The notes under the pieces are model-generated. The model had not been told where the DNA came from, ran no database searches, and was given only the letters and a program-made list of their open reading frames with translations. From NCBI GenBank assembly GCA_025458415.1, contig JALOSN010000008.1, positions 1 through 16,878 of the forward strand: a stretch of 16,878 nucleotides of DNA, read 5' to 3'. The first letter of the stretch is position 1. Each line of letters begins with the position of its first letter. The DNA comes from Hydrogenophaga sp. (GTDB taxonomy: Bacteria; Pseudomonadota; Gammaproteobacteria; Burkholderiales; Burkholderiaceae_C). A program made the position numbers and the translations under genes. Shown piece after piece: positions 5,361 to 13,507 of the stretch.

Positions 5361-7334
5361 ATGATGGTGCAGGAAATGCGTGACGATGCGCAGGTGCGGC
5401 TGGCCCAGGCTCCGACCCTGGTGATGATCGAGCAGTGGACGAAACGGGGCGCGCAGCTCGTATCGGGACTGGGCGTGGCCAGCATGCTGCTGGTGGCGTT
5501 TGTCACCACGCTGGATGTGGTCGCCCGCTGGCTGACGGCGTCATCGATTGCCGGCTTCAATGAAGTCATCGCGATGGTGTTCGCGGTGGCGGTGGCGGCC
5601 ACCCTGCCCTCCGGGGTCGCCATGCGCGTCAATCTCAAGGTCGACCTGCTGGCCGCCAGCATGGGTCCGCAGCTGCGCCGGTGGATGGACTGGATCGGGT
5701 CCCTGTTGCTGGTGGTCTTCTTTGCACTGCTGGCCCAGCAACTGTTGGTCCACGCGGCCGCCATGGTCGAGCGCGAGCGGGTGACTACCATCCTGAGCCT
5801 GCCTGTTGGCCGGTTCATGTACGCGGTGGCGTTCTTCGTGTCGGTTGCCGCCCTCGTCCAGACCATCTACCTGGTGCTCGATGTCTTGCGACACAAGGCG
5901 GAGGCAACGACGGATGCGCAGGCCGCGCCGACAGCGTGGCCGATCAAGGCTGTTCTGGTGGCCTTTTGCGTCGCCTTGGCCGGTTTGCTGGCCTATGCCT
6001 GGCACGACCTGCCGGGTCTGTCTGCGTGGGTGGCCTCGAACCCGGGAATGACGGTGCTCATCGCCTTTGTGGCGCTGTGGATGATGTTGCTGGGCATGAT
6101 GCCGGTGGCGGCCGCCATGGCCATGGTGGGCGTGGGCGGCTGCATTCTGTTTCTGGGTACAGCGCCTGCCCTGAAGGTTTTTGCATCGGAGTCGGTGGGG
6201 TTTCTCACCAACTCCCAGGTCGCTGCATTGCCTCTGTTCCTGATGATGGGCAGCTTTGCGGCCAAAGCGGGCCTGGCGGACGATGTGTATCGGATCGCAG
6301 GCGCATGCCTGGGCCGGTTTCGAGGTGGACTGTCCATGGCCACCATTGGCGGTTGCGCCGGCTTTGGTGCGGTCACCGGTTCTTCTCTTGCAACGACAGC
6401 CACGTTCGGACGGATTGCGATACCGCAGATGCGGGCGCAGGGCTATTCGCCTGCGCTGGCCAGCGGCTGCGTGGCCGCCGGGGGCACGCTGGGTGCGTTG
6501 ATCCCTCCATCGGCACCGCTCATTCTGTTTGCGCTGTTGACCGAGACCTCGATCGGTGCGTTGTTCATCGCCGCCATGGTGCCCGGCTTGATCGCCGTGG
6601 CGTTCTACCTGCTGACCGTGATGCTGGTGGTGCGCTTCAATCCCTCCCACGCGCCCGAGCCCGCTGCTGCAGTGGCAGGGGAACTGGTCACGGCTCTGAA
6701 GCAATCGGGCCCCGTGATGCTGCTGTTCGGCACCGTGCTGAGCGGGCTGTATGGCGGTGTGTTCACGGCCACGGAAGCTGCCGCCGTCGGCGCCATCATG
6801 GCGTTCGGGATCGCCGCTGCCAGGGGCAAGCTCAACCGCGCGAGTCTGCTGGACGTCATGGGCGACACAACGGTGCTGACGGCGATGGTCTATGGGCTGA
6901 TCTTCGGCGCGCTGGCGTTCTCGTACTTCGTTGGCCTCAGCCAGGTTCCGGACCTCCTGATCGGCTTCATCGGGGCCTTGGATCTCTCAGCCATCCTGAT
7001 CGTGGCCCTGATCCTGATCGTCTACCTGTTGCTGGGTTCGGTCATGGATTCGTTCGCCGTCATGATCATCACCATTCCGGTGGTCACACCCTTGATCCTC
7101 AATATGGGGTTCGACCTGGTCTGGTGGGGAATCATCATGCTGGTCGTGGTGGAAACCGGGCTGATCACGCCACCGTTCGGCATCAACCTTTTCGTCATGA
7201 AGAGCATGCAGCCGGACGTACCCCTGTCGACCGTCTTCCGGGGTGCGATGCCCTTTGTCCTGGCCGATCTGGTCAAGCTGATCCTGCTGGTCGCATTCCC
7301 TGCCCTCGTTCTCTGGTTGCCGTCGACCATGTAG
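5361..7334 (+). CDS. fused TRAP transporter permease (DctQ-DctM)
   Basis: A 657-residue inner-membrane protein from ATG 5361, or 666 from an in-frame ATG at 5334. Residues about 30-180 are the small DctQ domain with four hydrophobic segments, including SMLLVAFVTTLDVVARWL and a DWIGSLLLVVFFALLAQQLL segment. An Ala/Thr-rich linker (about 178-195) leads to the large DctM domain with many helices. DctM signatures include GGCAGFGAVTGSSLATTATF, AAGGTLGALIPPSAPLILFA and ETGLITPPFGINLFV. The protein uses a sodium (or proton) gradient to import substrate delivered by the binding protein encoded 73 bases upstream. Fused DctQM permeases are common. TRAP systems usually carry organic acids, which fits an aromatic or oxo-acid substrate. 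Confidence 0.93.
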   Translation: MMVQEMRDDAQVRLAQAPTLVMIEQWTKRGAQLVSGLGVASMLLVAFVTTLDVVARWLTASSIAGFNEVIAMVFAVAVAATLPSGVAMRVNLKVDLLAASMGPQLRRWMDWIGSLLLVVFFALLAQQLLVHAAAMVERERVTTILSLPVGRFMYAVAFFVSVAALVQTIYLVLDVLRHKAEATTDAQAAPTAWPIKAVLVAFCVALAGLLAYAWHDLPGLSAWVASNPGMTVLIAFVALWMMLLGMMPVAAAMAMVGVGGCILFLGTAPALKVFASESVGFLTNSQVAALPLFLMMGSFAAKAGLADDVYRIAGACLGRFRGGLSMATIGGCAGFGAVTGSSLATTATFGRIAIPQMRAQGYSPALASGCVAAGGTLGALIPPSAPLILFALLTETSIGALFIAAMVPGLIAVAFYLLTVMLVVRFNPSHAPEPAAAVAGELVTALKQSGPVMLLFGTVLSGLYGGVFTATEAAAVGAIMAFGIAAARGKLNRASLLDVMGDTTVLTAMVYGLIFGALAFSYFVGLSQVPDLLIGFIGALDLSAILIVALILIVYLLLGSVMDSFAVMIITIPVVTPLILNMGFDLVWWGIIMLVVVETGLITPPFGINLFVMKSMQPDVPLSTVFRGAMPFVLADLVKLILLVAFPALVLWLPSTM

Positions 7335-7491
7335 AGCGCCTCAACGCTGGTGCTGCATGACCGGATCGGGTGGCGCGCATGTGCAGGCGGTCGCCCCCGT
7401 CAGTTCCACCCCATGGTGTCCGGTCGCAGTTCAGTGCCCTTCCTTCTGATCACCCCTGTACTGGCTCGCTCTGTTCATCACTCCGATTCAA

Positions 7492-8661
7492 ATGTTCAAG
7501 TACTTTCCAACCAACTATGTCTGGAATCTGTCGGTTGATCTGGCCATTGAAATGGGCGCGCGCATTGGCGAGATCGAGCAGATGTGCGCGCCCCTGCACG
7601 ATGCGGCCAGGGCGCCCGATGCCGCTGGCACGCGTGCCTTCAAGGAAACCTGGGTCAAGATGGCGGACCAGCTCTGCGGTCTGGCACTCGAGGACGAGAC
7701 CCGCGGGCGCCTGATTTCGGCGGGCGAGAAACTCCGCCGTGCAGCCAGTTACCTCATCACCGCCGAGCGACTGCAGGCCCATGACGCGCCGGGCCGCCTG
7801 GATCTGTACCGGCGTGAGCTGGCTTTGTTCCTCAGGGGATCGCAGCTGATGGGGGATCGGGTCGAGCGCGTCGAGATTCCTTACGAAGGCAGGCACCTGT
7901 CGGCGTTGTACCTGCCCGCCGAAGGTCTGCAGCCTGGCGAGCGCGCGCCCATCCTGGTGCAACTCAACGGACTGGACTCCACCAAGGAGATGAAGTACCT
8001 GGTCGGTCTGCCTGCGTGGCTCGCCAGGCGGGGGGTGTCCTCACTGATCGTCGACCAGCCCGGTACCGGCGAGGCGCTGCGACTGCAAGGCCTGACCGCG
8101 CGTTTCGACACGGAACACTGGGCCAGCCGCGTGGTCGACTGGCTCGAGCAGCATCCCGCGGTCGATCCGAAACGCATCGGCTGCGAAGGCGTGTCGCTGG
8201 GCGGCTATTACTGCCCGCGCGCGGTGGCCATGGAGCCGCGATTCGCCGCCGGCGTGTGCTGGGGCGCCAACCACGACTGGCGCGACGTGCAGAAACGCCG
8301 CCTGGAGAAGGAAGGCGACTTTCCGGTGCCGCACTACTGGGCCCACGTGTGCTGGGTCTGGGGCGCGAAGGACATCGACGACTTCATGCGCATCGCAGAA
8401 GACGTGCACCTGGACGGCGTGGTCGAAAAGATCAGGGTGCCGTTCCTGGTGACACACGGAGAGCGGGACTCGCAGATCCCGCTGAAGTGGGCGCACCGGA
8501 CCTACGAGCAGCTGGTCAACAGCCCCAAACGCGAACTGAAAGTCTTCACCGACCGTGAGGGTGGTGTGCAGCACGCCAGCTTCGACAACAGCATCAACGC
8601 GGGCCAGTACATCGCTGACTGGGTGGCGGAAACCTTGGGTGGGCGCACTGCCACCATCTGA
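7492..8661 (+). CDS. alpha/beta hydrolase related to C-C bond hydrolases (2,6-dihydroxypseudooxynicotine hydrolase/FrsA-like)
   Basis: A 389-residue cytoplasmic protein. Residues 1-120 form a helical N-terminal region beginning MFKYFPTNYVWNLSVDLAIE; residues 125-385 are the alpha/beta hydrolase core. A strand VSSLIVDQPGTGEA precedes the nucleophile elbow G-V-S-L-G-G with Ser235. Likely acid Asp326 lies in HGERDSQIP and likely His361 in GGVQHASFDN. The helical front half plus this triad layout resembles 2,6-dihydroxypseudooxynicotine hydrolase, which splits a C-C bond next to a ring, and the FrsA-like family. In this operon it could hydrolyse an extradiol ring-cleavage product or remove an acyl side chain before cleavage. 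The gap to the upstream permease is 157 bases and no clear ribosome binding site is seen, so a separate promoter or processing site is possible. Confidence 0.85.
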   Translation: MFKYFPTNYVWNLSVDLAIEMGARIGEIEQMCAPLHDAARAPDAAGTRAFKETWVKMADQLCGLALEDETRGRLISAGEKLRRAASYLITAERLQAHDAPGRLDLYRRELALFLRGSQLMGDRVERVEIPYEGRHLSALYLPAEGLQPGERAPILVQLNGLDSTKEMKYLVGLPAWLARRGVSSLIVDQPGTGEALRLQGLTARFDTEHWASRVVDWLEQHPAVDPKRIGCEGVSLGGYYCPRAVAMEPRFAAGVCWGANHDWRDVQKRRLEKEGDFPVPHYWAHVCWVWGAKDIDDFMRIAEDVHLDGVVEKIRVPFLVTHGERDSQIPLKWAHRTYEQLVNSPKRELKVFTDREGGVQHASFDNSINAGQYIADWVAETLGGRTATI

Positions 8662-8683
8662 ACGCATTCTTGCAAGGAGCACC

Positions 8684-9613
8684 ATGAACATCATCGGACC
8701 TGACGCGCTGGTTTTTGGCGTCGACGACCTCGCCGCCTGCCGGCAGTACCTGGCCGACTACGGCCTGAAGGATGCAGGCGCTGGCCGCTTTGAGGCACTG
8801 GATGGCACGGCCGTCATCGTGAAGGCCAAAGACGACGCCTCGCTGCCGCCCGCGATGGGCACCGCCAGCATGCTGCGCGAGACGGTGTACGGCGTGGCCG
8901 ATGCCGCCACGCTGGACGCCATCGCCGCCGAACTCGGGCGCGACCGTGAGGTCAGTCGCGACGGTGGCGTGCTGCGCTGCCAGGACGACATGGGTTTTGC
9001 GCTGGCCTTCCAGGTCACGGTGCGGCGACCGATCGACCTGCCGTCGGAGAGCGTCAACGCACCCGGCGCCGCGCCCCGGCGCGGACCCAACCGCATCGGC
9101 GTCACGCCCGACATGCCGGCGCTGCCGCGCACGCTGTCGCACGTCGTGTACTTCGTGCCCGATGCCGCCCGGGCCGAGGCCTTCTACAACCGTCTGGGCT
9201 TCGTCTGCACCGACCGCTTCACCGGCGTGGGTCCGTTCCTTCGCCCCGCCGGCACACAGGACCACCACACGCTGTTCTTCATCCAGACGCCGCCGCACAT
9301 GAAGGGCTGCGAGCACTTCACCTTCCACATGGGCGGGCCCACCGAGGTGCTGCTGGCCGGCCGTCGCTTCGTCGAGAAGGGCTACGAAAGCTTCTGGGGT
9401 CCGGGACGACACCTGTTCGGCAGCAACTGGTTCTGGTACTTCAACTCGCCGCTGGGCTGCCATGTCGAGTACGACGCCGACATGGACCTGCACGACGACG
9501 GCTGGAGGGCGCGCGAGGCGGCGATGGGTGCCGACACATCCCAGTCCTTCCTCTTCCAGTACCGCACGGCCTGGGCACCCACCGGCGGCCCTCCCCCGGG
9601 CGCCAAGCCCTGA
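8684..9613 (+). CDS. two-domain VOC protein, probable type I extradiol dioxygenase
   Basis: A 309-residue protein made of two vicinal-oxygen-chelate halves (about 1-115 and 148-268). The C-terminal half keeps the extradiol metal triad: His153 (LSHVVYF), His194 or His195 (DHHTLFF) and Glu262 (CHVEYDAD), spaced about as in BphC-type enzymes. The segment GRHLFGSNWFWYFNSPLGCH also matches the conserved GRH...FY...P-x-G stretch before the Glu ligand. Such enzymes use Fe(II) or Mn(II) to cleave a catechol ring next to the hydroxyls. The N-terminal half lacks the ligands, as is normal. ATG 8684 is chosen because AAGGAG (8674-8679) lies just upstream; a longer open frame reaches back into the hydrolase gene. 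The ring substrate is unknown. Confidence 0.85.
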   Translation: MNIIGPDALVFGVDDLAACRQYLADYGLKDAGAGRFEALDGTAVIVKAKDDASLPPAMGTASMLRETVYGVADAATLDAIAAELGRDREVSRDGGVLRCQDDMGFALAFQVTVRRPIDLPSESVNAPGAAPRRGPNRIGVTPDMPALPRTLSHVVYFVPDAARAEAFYNRLGFVCTDRFTGVGPFLRPAGTQDHHTLFFIQTPPHMKGCEHFTFHMGGPTEVLLAGRRFVEKGYESFWGPGRHLFGSNWFWYFNSPLGCHVEYDADMDLHDDGWRAREAAMGADTSQSFLFQYRTAWAPTGGPPPGAKP

Positions 9614-9624
9614 GGCGCAGCGTC

Positions 9625-9975
9625 ATGCGCCTCTGTCACCTGGACGAGTTGCCCGACGGCAGCGCGCGTGGCTTCGACCCACACGCCAGCGGCCGGGACT
9701 CCCTGTTCGTGGTTCGCTGCGGACCGGTCCTGCGCGCGTGGGTCAACGCCTGTCCGCACCACGGCACGCCGTTGGCCTGGCGCAAGGATGCCTATCTCAA
9801 TGCCGCCGGAGACCGTATCGTGTGCGCAGCCCACGGTGCCCAGTTCGACATCGACAGCGGTCTTTGCACCCTCGGCCCCTGCCTTGGCGACGCACTCAAG
9901 CCCGTGGAACTGCATGTGCACCGCGACGGAGACATCCATCTCTTCACCTTCGAGAACGACGAGACGCACTCATGA
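9625..9975 (+). CDS. Rieske-type [2Fe-2S] ferredoxin
   Basis: A 116-residue protein with a single Rieske domain. The cluster ligands are intact: Cys43-Pro-His45 and Cys67-Ala-Ala-His70, i.e. C-x-H and C-x2-H separated by 21 residues. This order and the small size match Rieske ferredoxins or Rieske nitrite-reductase small-subunit-like proteins rather than an oxygenase alpha subunit, because no catalytic Fe domain follows. It would be a soluble one-electron carrier. The weak Shine-Dalgarno GAGG overlaps the dioxygenase stop (9612-9615), and its own stop overlaps the next ATG by 4 bases (ATGA), implying translational coupling to the FAD monooxygenase. No ferredoxin reductase or Rieske oxygenase lies in the window, so its partner is unclear. 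Confidence 0.9.
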   Translation: MRLCHLDELPDGSARGFDPHASGRDSLFVVRCGPVLRAWVNACPHHGTPLAWRKDAYLNAAGDRIVCAAHGAQFDIDSGLCTLGPCLGDALKPVELHVHRDGDIHLFTFENDETHS

Positions 9976-11096
9976 AAGCCCAACCCATCCTCATCATCGG
10001 CGGCGGCTTTTCCGGCATGTCCGCCGCCATCCAGCTGCGCAAGCAGGGGTACGAGGTCGACCTGGTCGAGATCGACCCCGGCTGGCGCAGCTATGGAGCC
10101 GGCATCAGCCTGGGAGGCGCGACGCTGCGCGCGTTCCGCACACTGGGTATCCTGGATGCCTTCCTGCAGCACGGCAGTGCGAGTGACGGTGTCAAGATCT
10201 GCCTGCCCCACGGCCCGCAAGTCGCCGAGCTGCCCACACCCCGCCTGGCGGGGGCCGACGTGCCCGGCGGCGGTGCGATCATGCGGCCCGTGCTGGCGCG
10301 CATCCTGGCCGAGGCCACGAGGGCCTCGGGCACCCACGTGAAGCTGGGCTGCACCTTCACCCGTATCGAGCCGCATGCCGATGGGGTGACCGTGGGCTTC
10401 ACCGACGGGACACAGCGCCGCTACGGCCTGGTGATCGGGGCCGATGGCCTGTATTCCAAGGTCCGGCAGGCGGTGTTCCCCGAGGCACCGACGCCTCGGT
10501 ACAGCGGCCAGGCGGTCTGGCGTGCGGTCGTGCCACGTCCACCAGAGATCGATACCGCCACCATGTGGATGGGTCCGCGGGTCAAGCCGGGAGTGAACCC
10601 GGTATCGGCGACGGAAATGTACCTCTTCGTCACCGAGCCACGGCCGACCAACGAGCACGTCGACCCGGCCGATTTTGCGGACCTGCTGCGCGGTCTGCTG
10701 GCCGACTTTCCGTCGCCCTTGCTGCAGGCCATCCGCGATCGGATCGGACCGGACTCGCAGATCGTCTTCCGTCCGCTCGAAGGTCTGCTGATGCCGCGCC
10801 CCTGGTTCCGTGGGCGAGTGGTGCTCATCGGCGACACCGTGCATGCGACCACGCCGCACCTGGCCTCGGGCGCCTGCATCGGCATCGAAGATGCGCTGGT
10901 GCTGGCCGAAGAGCTGGGCCGCTCCAGCGATGTCGAAGATGCACTCGCGGCCTTCGAGTCCAGGCGCTGGGAACGCTGCCGCATGGTGGTGGAGAACTCG
11001 GCCCGTCTGGGCGAGATCGAGGTCGCCGGTGGCGACAAAGATGAACATGCCCGCATCATGCGCGAGTCCCTGATGGCGCTGGCGCAACCCATCTGA
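9972..11096 (+). CDS. FAD-dependent aromatic monooxygenase (class A flavoprotein hydroxylase)
   Basis: A 374-residue protein with the three class A flavin hydroxylase motifs: GGGFSG (10-15, Rossmann FAD site), GADGLYSKVR (156-165, the DG motif contacting FAD and NAD(P)H) and GRVVLIGDTVHATTPHLASG (281-300, the GD motif binding the FAD ribityl chain). Length and layout match salicylate, 6-hydroxynicotinate and 2,6-dihydroxypyridine hydroxylases. It would use NAD(P)H and O2 to add a hydroxyl ortho or para to an existing ring hydroxyl, creating the diol needed by an extradiol dioxygenase. The start at ATG 9972 overlaps the ferredoxin stop by 4 bases. A longer open frame upstream runs through the ferredoxin and dioxygenase genes and is not real. 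The exact ring cannot be read from sequence. Confidence 0.9.
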   Translation: MKAQPILIIGGGFSGMSAAIQLRKQGYEVDLVEIDPGWRSYGAGISLGGATLRAFRTLGILDAFLQHGSASDGVKICLPHGPQVAELPTPRLAGADVPGGGAIMRPVLARILAEATRASGTHVKLGCTFTRIEPHADGVTVGFTDGTQRRYGLVIGADGLYSKVRQAVFPEAPTPRYSGQAVWRAVVPRPPEIDTATMWMGPRVKPGVNPVSATEMYLFVTEPRPTNEHVDPADFADLLRGLLADFPSPLLQAIRDRIGPDSQIVFRPLEGLLMPRPWFRGRVVLIGDTVHATTPHLASGACIGIEDALVLAEELGRSSDVEDALAAFESRRWERCRMVVENSARLGEIEVAGGDKDEHARIMRESLMALAQPI

Positions 11097-11134
11097 CCGG
11101 ACTGGTCGTGACGATCCGTTATGCAGAAGCCGCT

Positions 11135-11938
11135 ATGAAGCCCAGTCGCCGCTTTGTCGACCTGTCCATCTACCTGGAAAACGACGTCCTCTCCGATCCG
11201 CCGCCGCTGGCGCCGAAGATCACCTACCAGAAGCACGCCGACACGCTGCACGAGTTCATGGCGATGCTGCCGGGCACGCGGCCCGAGGACTACCCCGATG
11301 GTGAGGCAGCCGCGGCCGAATGGGTGACGCTGACCACGCACAACGGCACGCACCTGGACGCGCCCTGGCATTTCCATTCCACGCAGGACGCCAAGAACGG
11401 TGGCAGCCGGCCCAGCATCACCATCGACGAAGTGCCGCTGGAGTGGTGCTTCCAGTCCGGCGTCAAGCTGGACTTCCGGCACTTTCCCGACGGTTACGTG
11501 GCCACCGCCGCCGACGTCGAGGCCGAACTCAAGCGCATCGGTCACACGCTGGAACCGCTGGACATCGTGGTCGTCAACACCCGCGCCGGCTCGCGTTATG
11601 GCCACCCCGACTACCTGGGTGCGGGCTGCGGCATGGGCTACGAAGCCACCATGTACCTGCTCGAGCGCGGCGTGCGCCTGACCGGCACCGATGCCTGGAG
11701 CTGGGATGCCCCGTTCTCGTACACCGCACAGCGGGTGGCCGAGACTGGCAACAAGGCGCTGATCTGGGAAGGGCACAAGGCCGGGCGCGACATCGGTTAT
11801 TGCCATCTGGAAAAGCTGCACAACCTGGAGGCACTGCCGCCCAAGGGCTTCACCATCAGTTGCTTCCCGCACAAGATCCGCGGGGCCTCGGCCGGCTGGA
11901 CACGGGCGGTGGCCATCTTTGAGGAAACCGGCCCATGA
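11135..11938 (+). CDS. cyclase-family metal-dependent hydrolase (kynurenine formamidase/isatin hydrolase-like)
   Basis: A 267-residue protein from ATG 11135 (MKPSRRFVDLSIYLENDV), a natural start for the family; an in-frame GTG at 11108 would add nine residues. It contains the signature metal-binding motif H-N-G-T-H-L-D-A-P-W-H at 69-79, the H-x-G-T-H-x-D-x-P-x-H pattern of Mn/Zn hydrolases such as KynB and isatin hydrolase, and a later GTDAWSWD segment. These enzymes hydrolyse amides or strained rings, and some relatives act on lactones. Its presence raises the option of an N-heterocyclic or lactone intermediate. It follows the monooxygenase by 38 bases with only a weak CAGAAG ribosome site, and overlaps the cupin gene by 4 bases (ATGA). 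Confidence 0.87.
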   Translation: MKPSRRFVDLSIYLENDVLSDPPPLAPKITYQKHADTLHEFMAMLPGTRPEDYPDGEAAAAEWVTLTTHNGTHLDAPWHFHSTQDAKNGGSRPSITIDEVPLEWCFQSGVKLDFRHFPDGYVATAADVEAELKRIGHTLEPLDIVVVNTRAGSRYGHPDYLGAGCGMGYEATMYLLERGVRLTGTDAWSWDAPFSYTAQRVAETGNKALIWEGHKAGRDIGYCHLEKLHNLEALPPKGFTISCFPHKIRGASAGWTRAVAIFEETGP

Positions 11939-12507
11939 GCTTCCCTCCCATCCACCGTGTTGTCACCGGTCACGACCGCGAGGGTCGAGCCATCGTGGCC
12001 AGTGAGGGGCCCTTGCCCACCGTGGTCGAGATCACCGCCATCCCTGGCACCGTGTTTCACGAGGTCTGGAGCACCAGCGGTTCACCCGCCCCGGTGGACA
12101 ACGGGGCCGACCCGACGCTGGGCCCGCTGATGCTGCCGCCGCCTCCCAAGGGTACGCGCCTGCGCTTTGTCGATATCCCGCCCGACACCGATGAGTTCCT
12201 GTCGGAGGGCGCCGGCAAGATGAAGGCCGCGTTCGCCCAGATCGGTGATGAAAAGGCCTCCACCGTACGGGAGCACTCGCCGCACCCGCTGATGCACCGT
12301 ACCGAAAGCGTCGATTACGGTGTGGTTATCGAGGGCGAAATGACCTTGGTGCTCGATCAGGGCGAGGTGCTGCTCAAGCCGGGCAGTGTGGTGGTGCAGC
12401 GCGGCACCAACCACGCCTGGGCCAACCGCTCGGGCAAGCCCTGCCGCATGCTGTTTGTGCTGGTCGACGGGGTGTATGACCCGGCCATCGCCACGTCCCT
12501 GGGCTGA
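11935..12507 (+). CDS. single-domain cupin protein
   Basis: A 190-residue protein. The first 105 residues are less distinctive and include a Pro-rich stretch (GPLMLPPPPKG). The cupin core spans about 110-180. Motif 1 is degenerate but has possible metal ligands His117, His121 and Glu124 in HPLMHRTESVDYGVVIEG. Motif 2 is PGSVVVQRGTNHAWANRSG with His160. It is much shorter than two-domain gentisate or homogentisate dioxygenases, so it is not one of those. Cupins of this form occur in many catabolic operons and may be an isomerase, a small dioxygenase or a binding protein. The start overlaps the cyclase stop by 4 bases, which argues for coupled translation and a shared pathway. Confidence 0.85.
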   Translation: MSFPPIHRVVTGHDREGRAIVASEGPLPTVVEITAIPGTVFHEVWSTSGSPAPVDNGADPTLGPLMLPPPPKGTRLRFVDIPPDTDEFLSEGAGKMKAAFAQIGDEKASTVREHSPHPLMHRTESVDYGVVIEGEMTLVLDQGEVLLKPGSVVVQRGTNHAWANRSGKPCRMLFVLVDGVYDPAIATSLG

Positions 12508-12526
12508 TGGTGTTGAAGGAGTACCG

Positions 12527-13507
12527 ATGAAATTCGCCACCCTGCGCGACGGCAGCCTGCTGATCGTCTCCCGGGACCAGACCCGCGCCGTGCCCGCCGC
12601 ACCGGTTGCGAGCAGCCTGCTGGACGCTCTGGAGCGCTGGGGCGCCGTGGTTCTGCCACTGGCCGATCTGTACGAATCGATCAATGCCGGTGCGGCGGCG
12701 GGTTCCCGTCCGTTCGACCCGGCAGCCTGCGCTGCGCCGCTGCCGCGCAGCCCGCAATGGCTGGACGCCTCGGCTTTTCTGAACCACAGCAACCTCATGG
12801 ACCAGGCCTTCAACAAGCCACCACCGCCTCTGGTCGATTCCGTGCCCATGATGTACCAGGGTGCCAGCGATGACTTTCTCGGGCCGACCGACGACGTGCC
12901 CCTGCCGGCTGAAGCGGATGGCATCGATTTCGAGGGCGAATTCGGTGTGGTCACCGGACCTGTTCCCATGGGCGTTTCGCCCGAGGCGGCCCTGGGCTGT
13001 GTGCGCCTGCTGGTCCAGATCAACGACTGGAGCCTGCGCGCGCTGGGTCCGCACGAGATGAAGACCGGCTTCGGATTTCTGCAGGCCAAGCCGTCGACCG
13101 CATTTGCCCCGTTGGCCGTGACGCCCGATGAGCTGGGTGACGCCTGGCGTGGCGGCCGTGTGCAGATGCGCCTGCATGTGCACTGGAACGGAGACCGGTT
13201 TGGTGAACCGCATGGCGGAGAAATGCATTTCCACTTCGGGCAGCTCATCGCCCACGCCGCGCGCACGCGCCGGCTCAGCGCCGGTACCATCGTCGGGTCC
13301 GGCACCGTCAGCAACGTCTCCCGCAGCGCAGGCTCGGCCTGCATTGCCGAGCGCCGCGTGATCGAGATGATCGACGAGGGTCAGGCGCGCAGCCAGTTCA
13401 TGCGCTTCGGCGACCGTGTTCGCATGCAGGCCCGTTTTGAGGACGGACGGGATGGCCCGTTTGGCGTGATCGACCAACGGGTGGTCCAGGCCTCCGGGGC
13501 AAACTGA
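12527..13507 (+). CDS. fumarylacetoacetate hydrolase-family protein
   Basis: A 326-residue protein. Residues 1-80 form the small N-terminal domain seen in bacterial FAH proteins (MKFATLRDGSLLIVSRDQTR). Residues 85-320 are the catalytic fold. Likely metal ligands are Glu136 and Glu138 (GIDFEGEFGVV) and Asp167 (INDWSLRALG). A later segment GTIVGSGTVSN and ACIAERRVIEMI complete the family pattern. Members cleave C-C bonds of 1,3-dioxo acids such as fumarylacetoacetate, fumarylpyruvate or acylpyruvates, or act on related oxo acids. This would be a late step after ring opening. AAGGAG (12516-12521) lies 5 bases before the ATG, and the stop overlaps the next start by one base. The precise substrate is unknown. 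Confidence 0.9.
   Translation: MKFATLRDGSLLIVSRDQTRAVPAAPVASSLLDALERWGAVVLPLADLYESINAGAAAGSRPFDPAACAAPLPRSPQWLDASAFLNHSNLMDQAFNKPPPPLVDSVPMMYQGASDDFLGPTDDVPLPAEADGIDFEGEFGVVTGPVPMGVSPEAALGCVRLLVQINDWSLRALGPHEMKTGFGFLQAKPSTAFAPLAVTPDELGDAWRGGRVQMRLHVHWNGDRFGEPHGGEMHFHFGQLIAHAARTRRLSAGTIVGSGTVSNVSRSAGSACIAERRVIEMIDEGQARSQFMRFGDRVRMQARFEDGRDGPFGVIDQRVVQASGAN

Noticed and set aside
5541..7360. Long open frames on both strands across the TRAP permease
   Set aside because: Shadow frames of a membrane protein with clear DctQ and DctM motifs.
7359..7425. Inverted repeat GACCGGA/TCCGGTC in the gap between the TRAP permease and the hydrolase
   Set aside because: The arms are 53 bases apart, there is no T-tract, and the sequence is common in GC-rich DNA. 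It does not qualify as a terminator or operator.
9792..11087. Long minus-strand open frame (431 codons) opposite the monooxygenase
   Set aside because: The plus strand carries all three flavin hydroxylase motifs and a coupled start. The antisense frame is His/Arg/Gln-rich and featureless.
11935..12507. Cupin as gentisate 1,2-dioxygenase, with FAH as fumarylpyruvate hydrolase
   Set aside because: At 190 residues and one cupin domain it is far shorter than gentisate dioxygenase, and the operon already holds an extradiol-type enzyme.
12082..13344. Long minus-strand open frame (420 codons) opposite the cupin and FAH genes
   Set aside because: It spans two well-supported plus-strand genes and has low-complexity composition.
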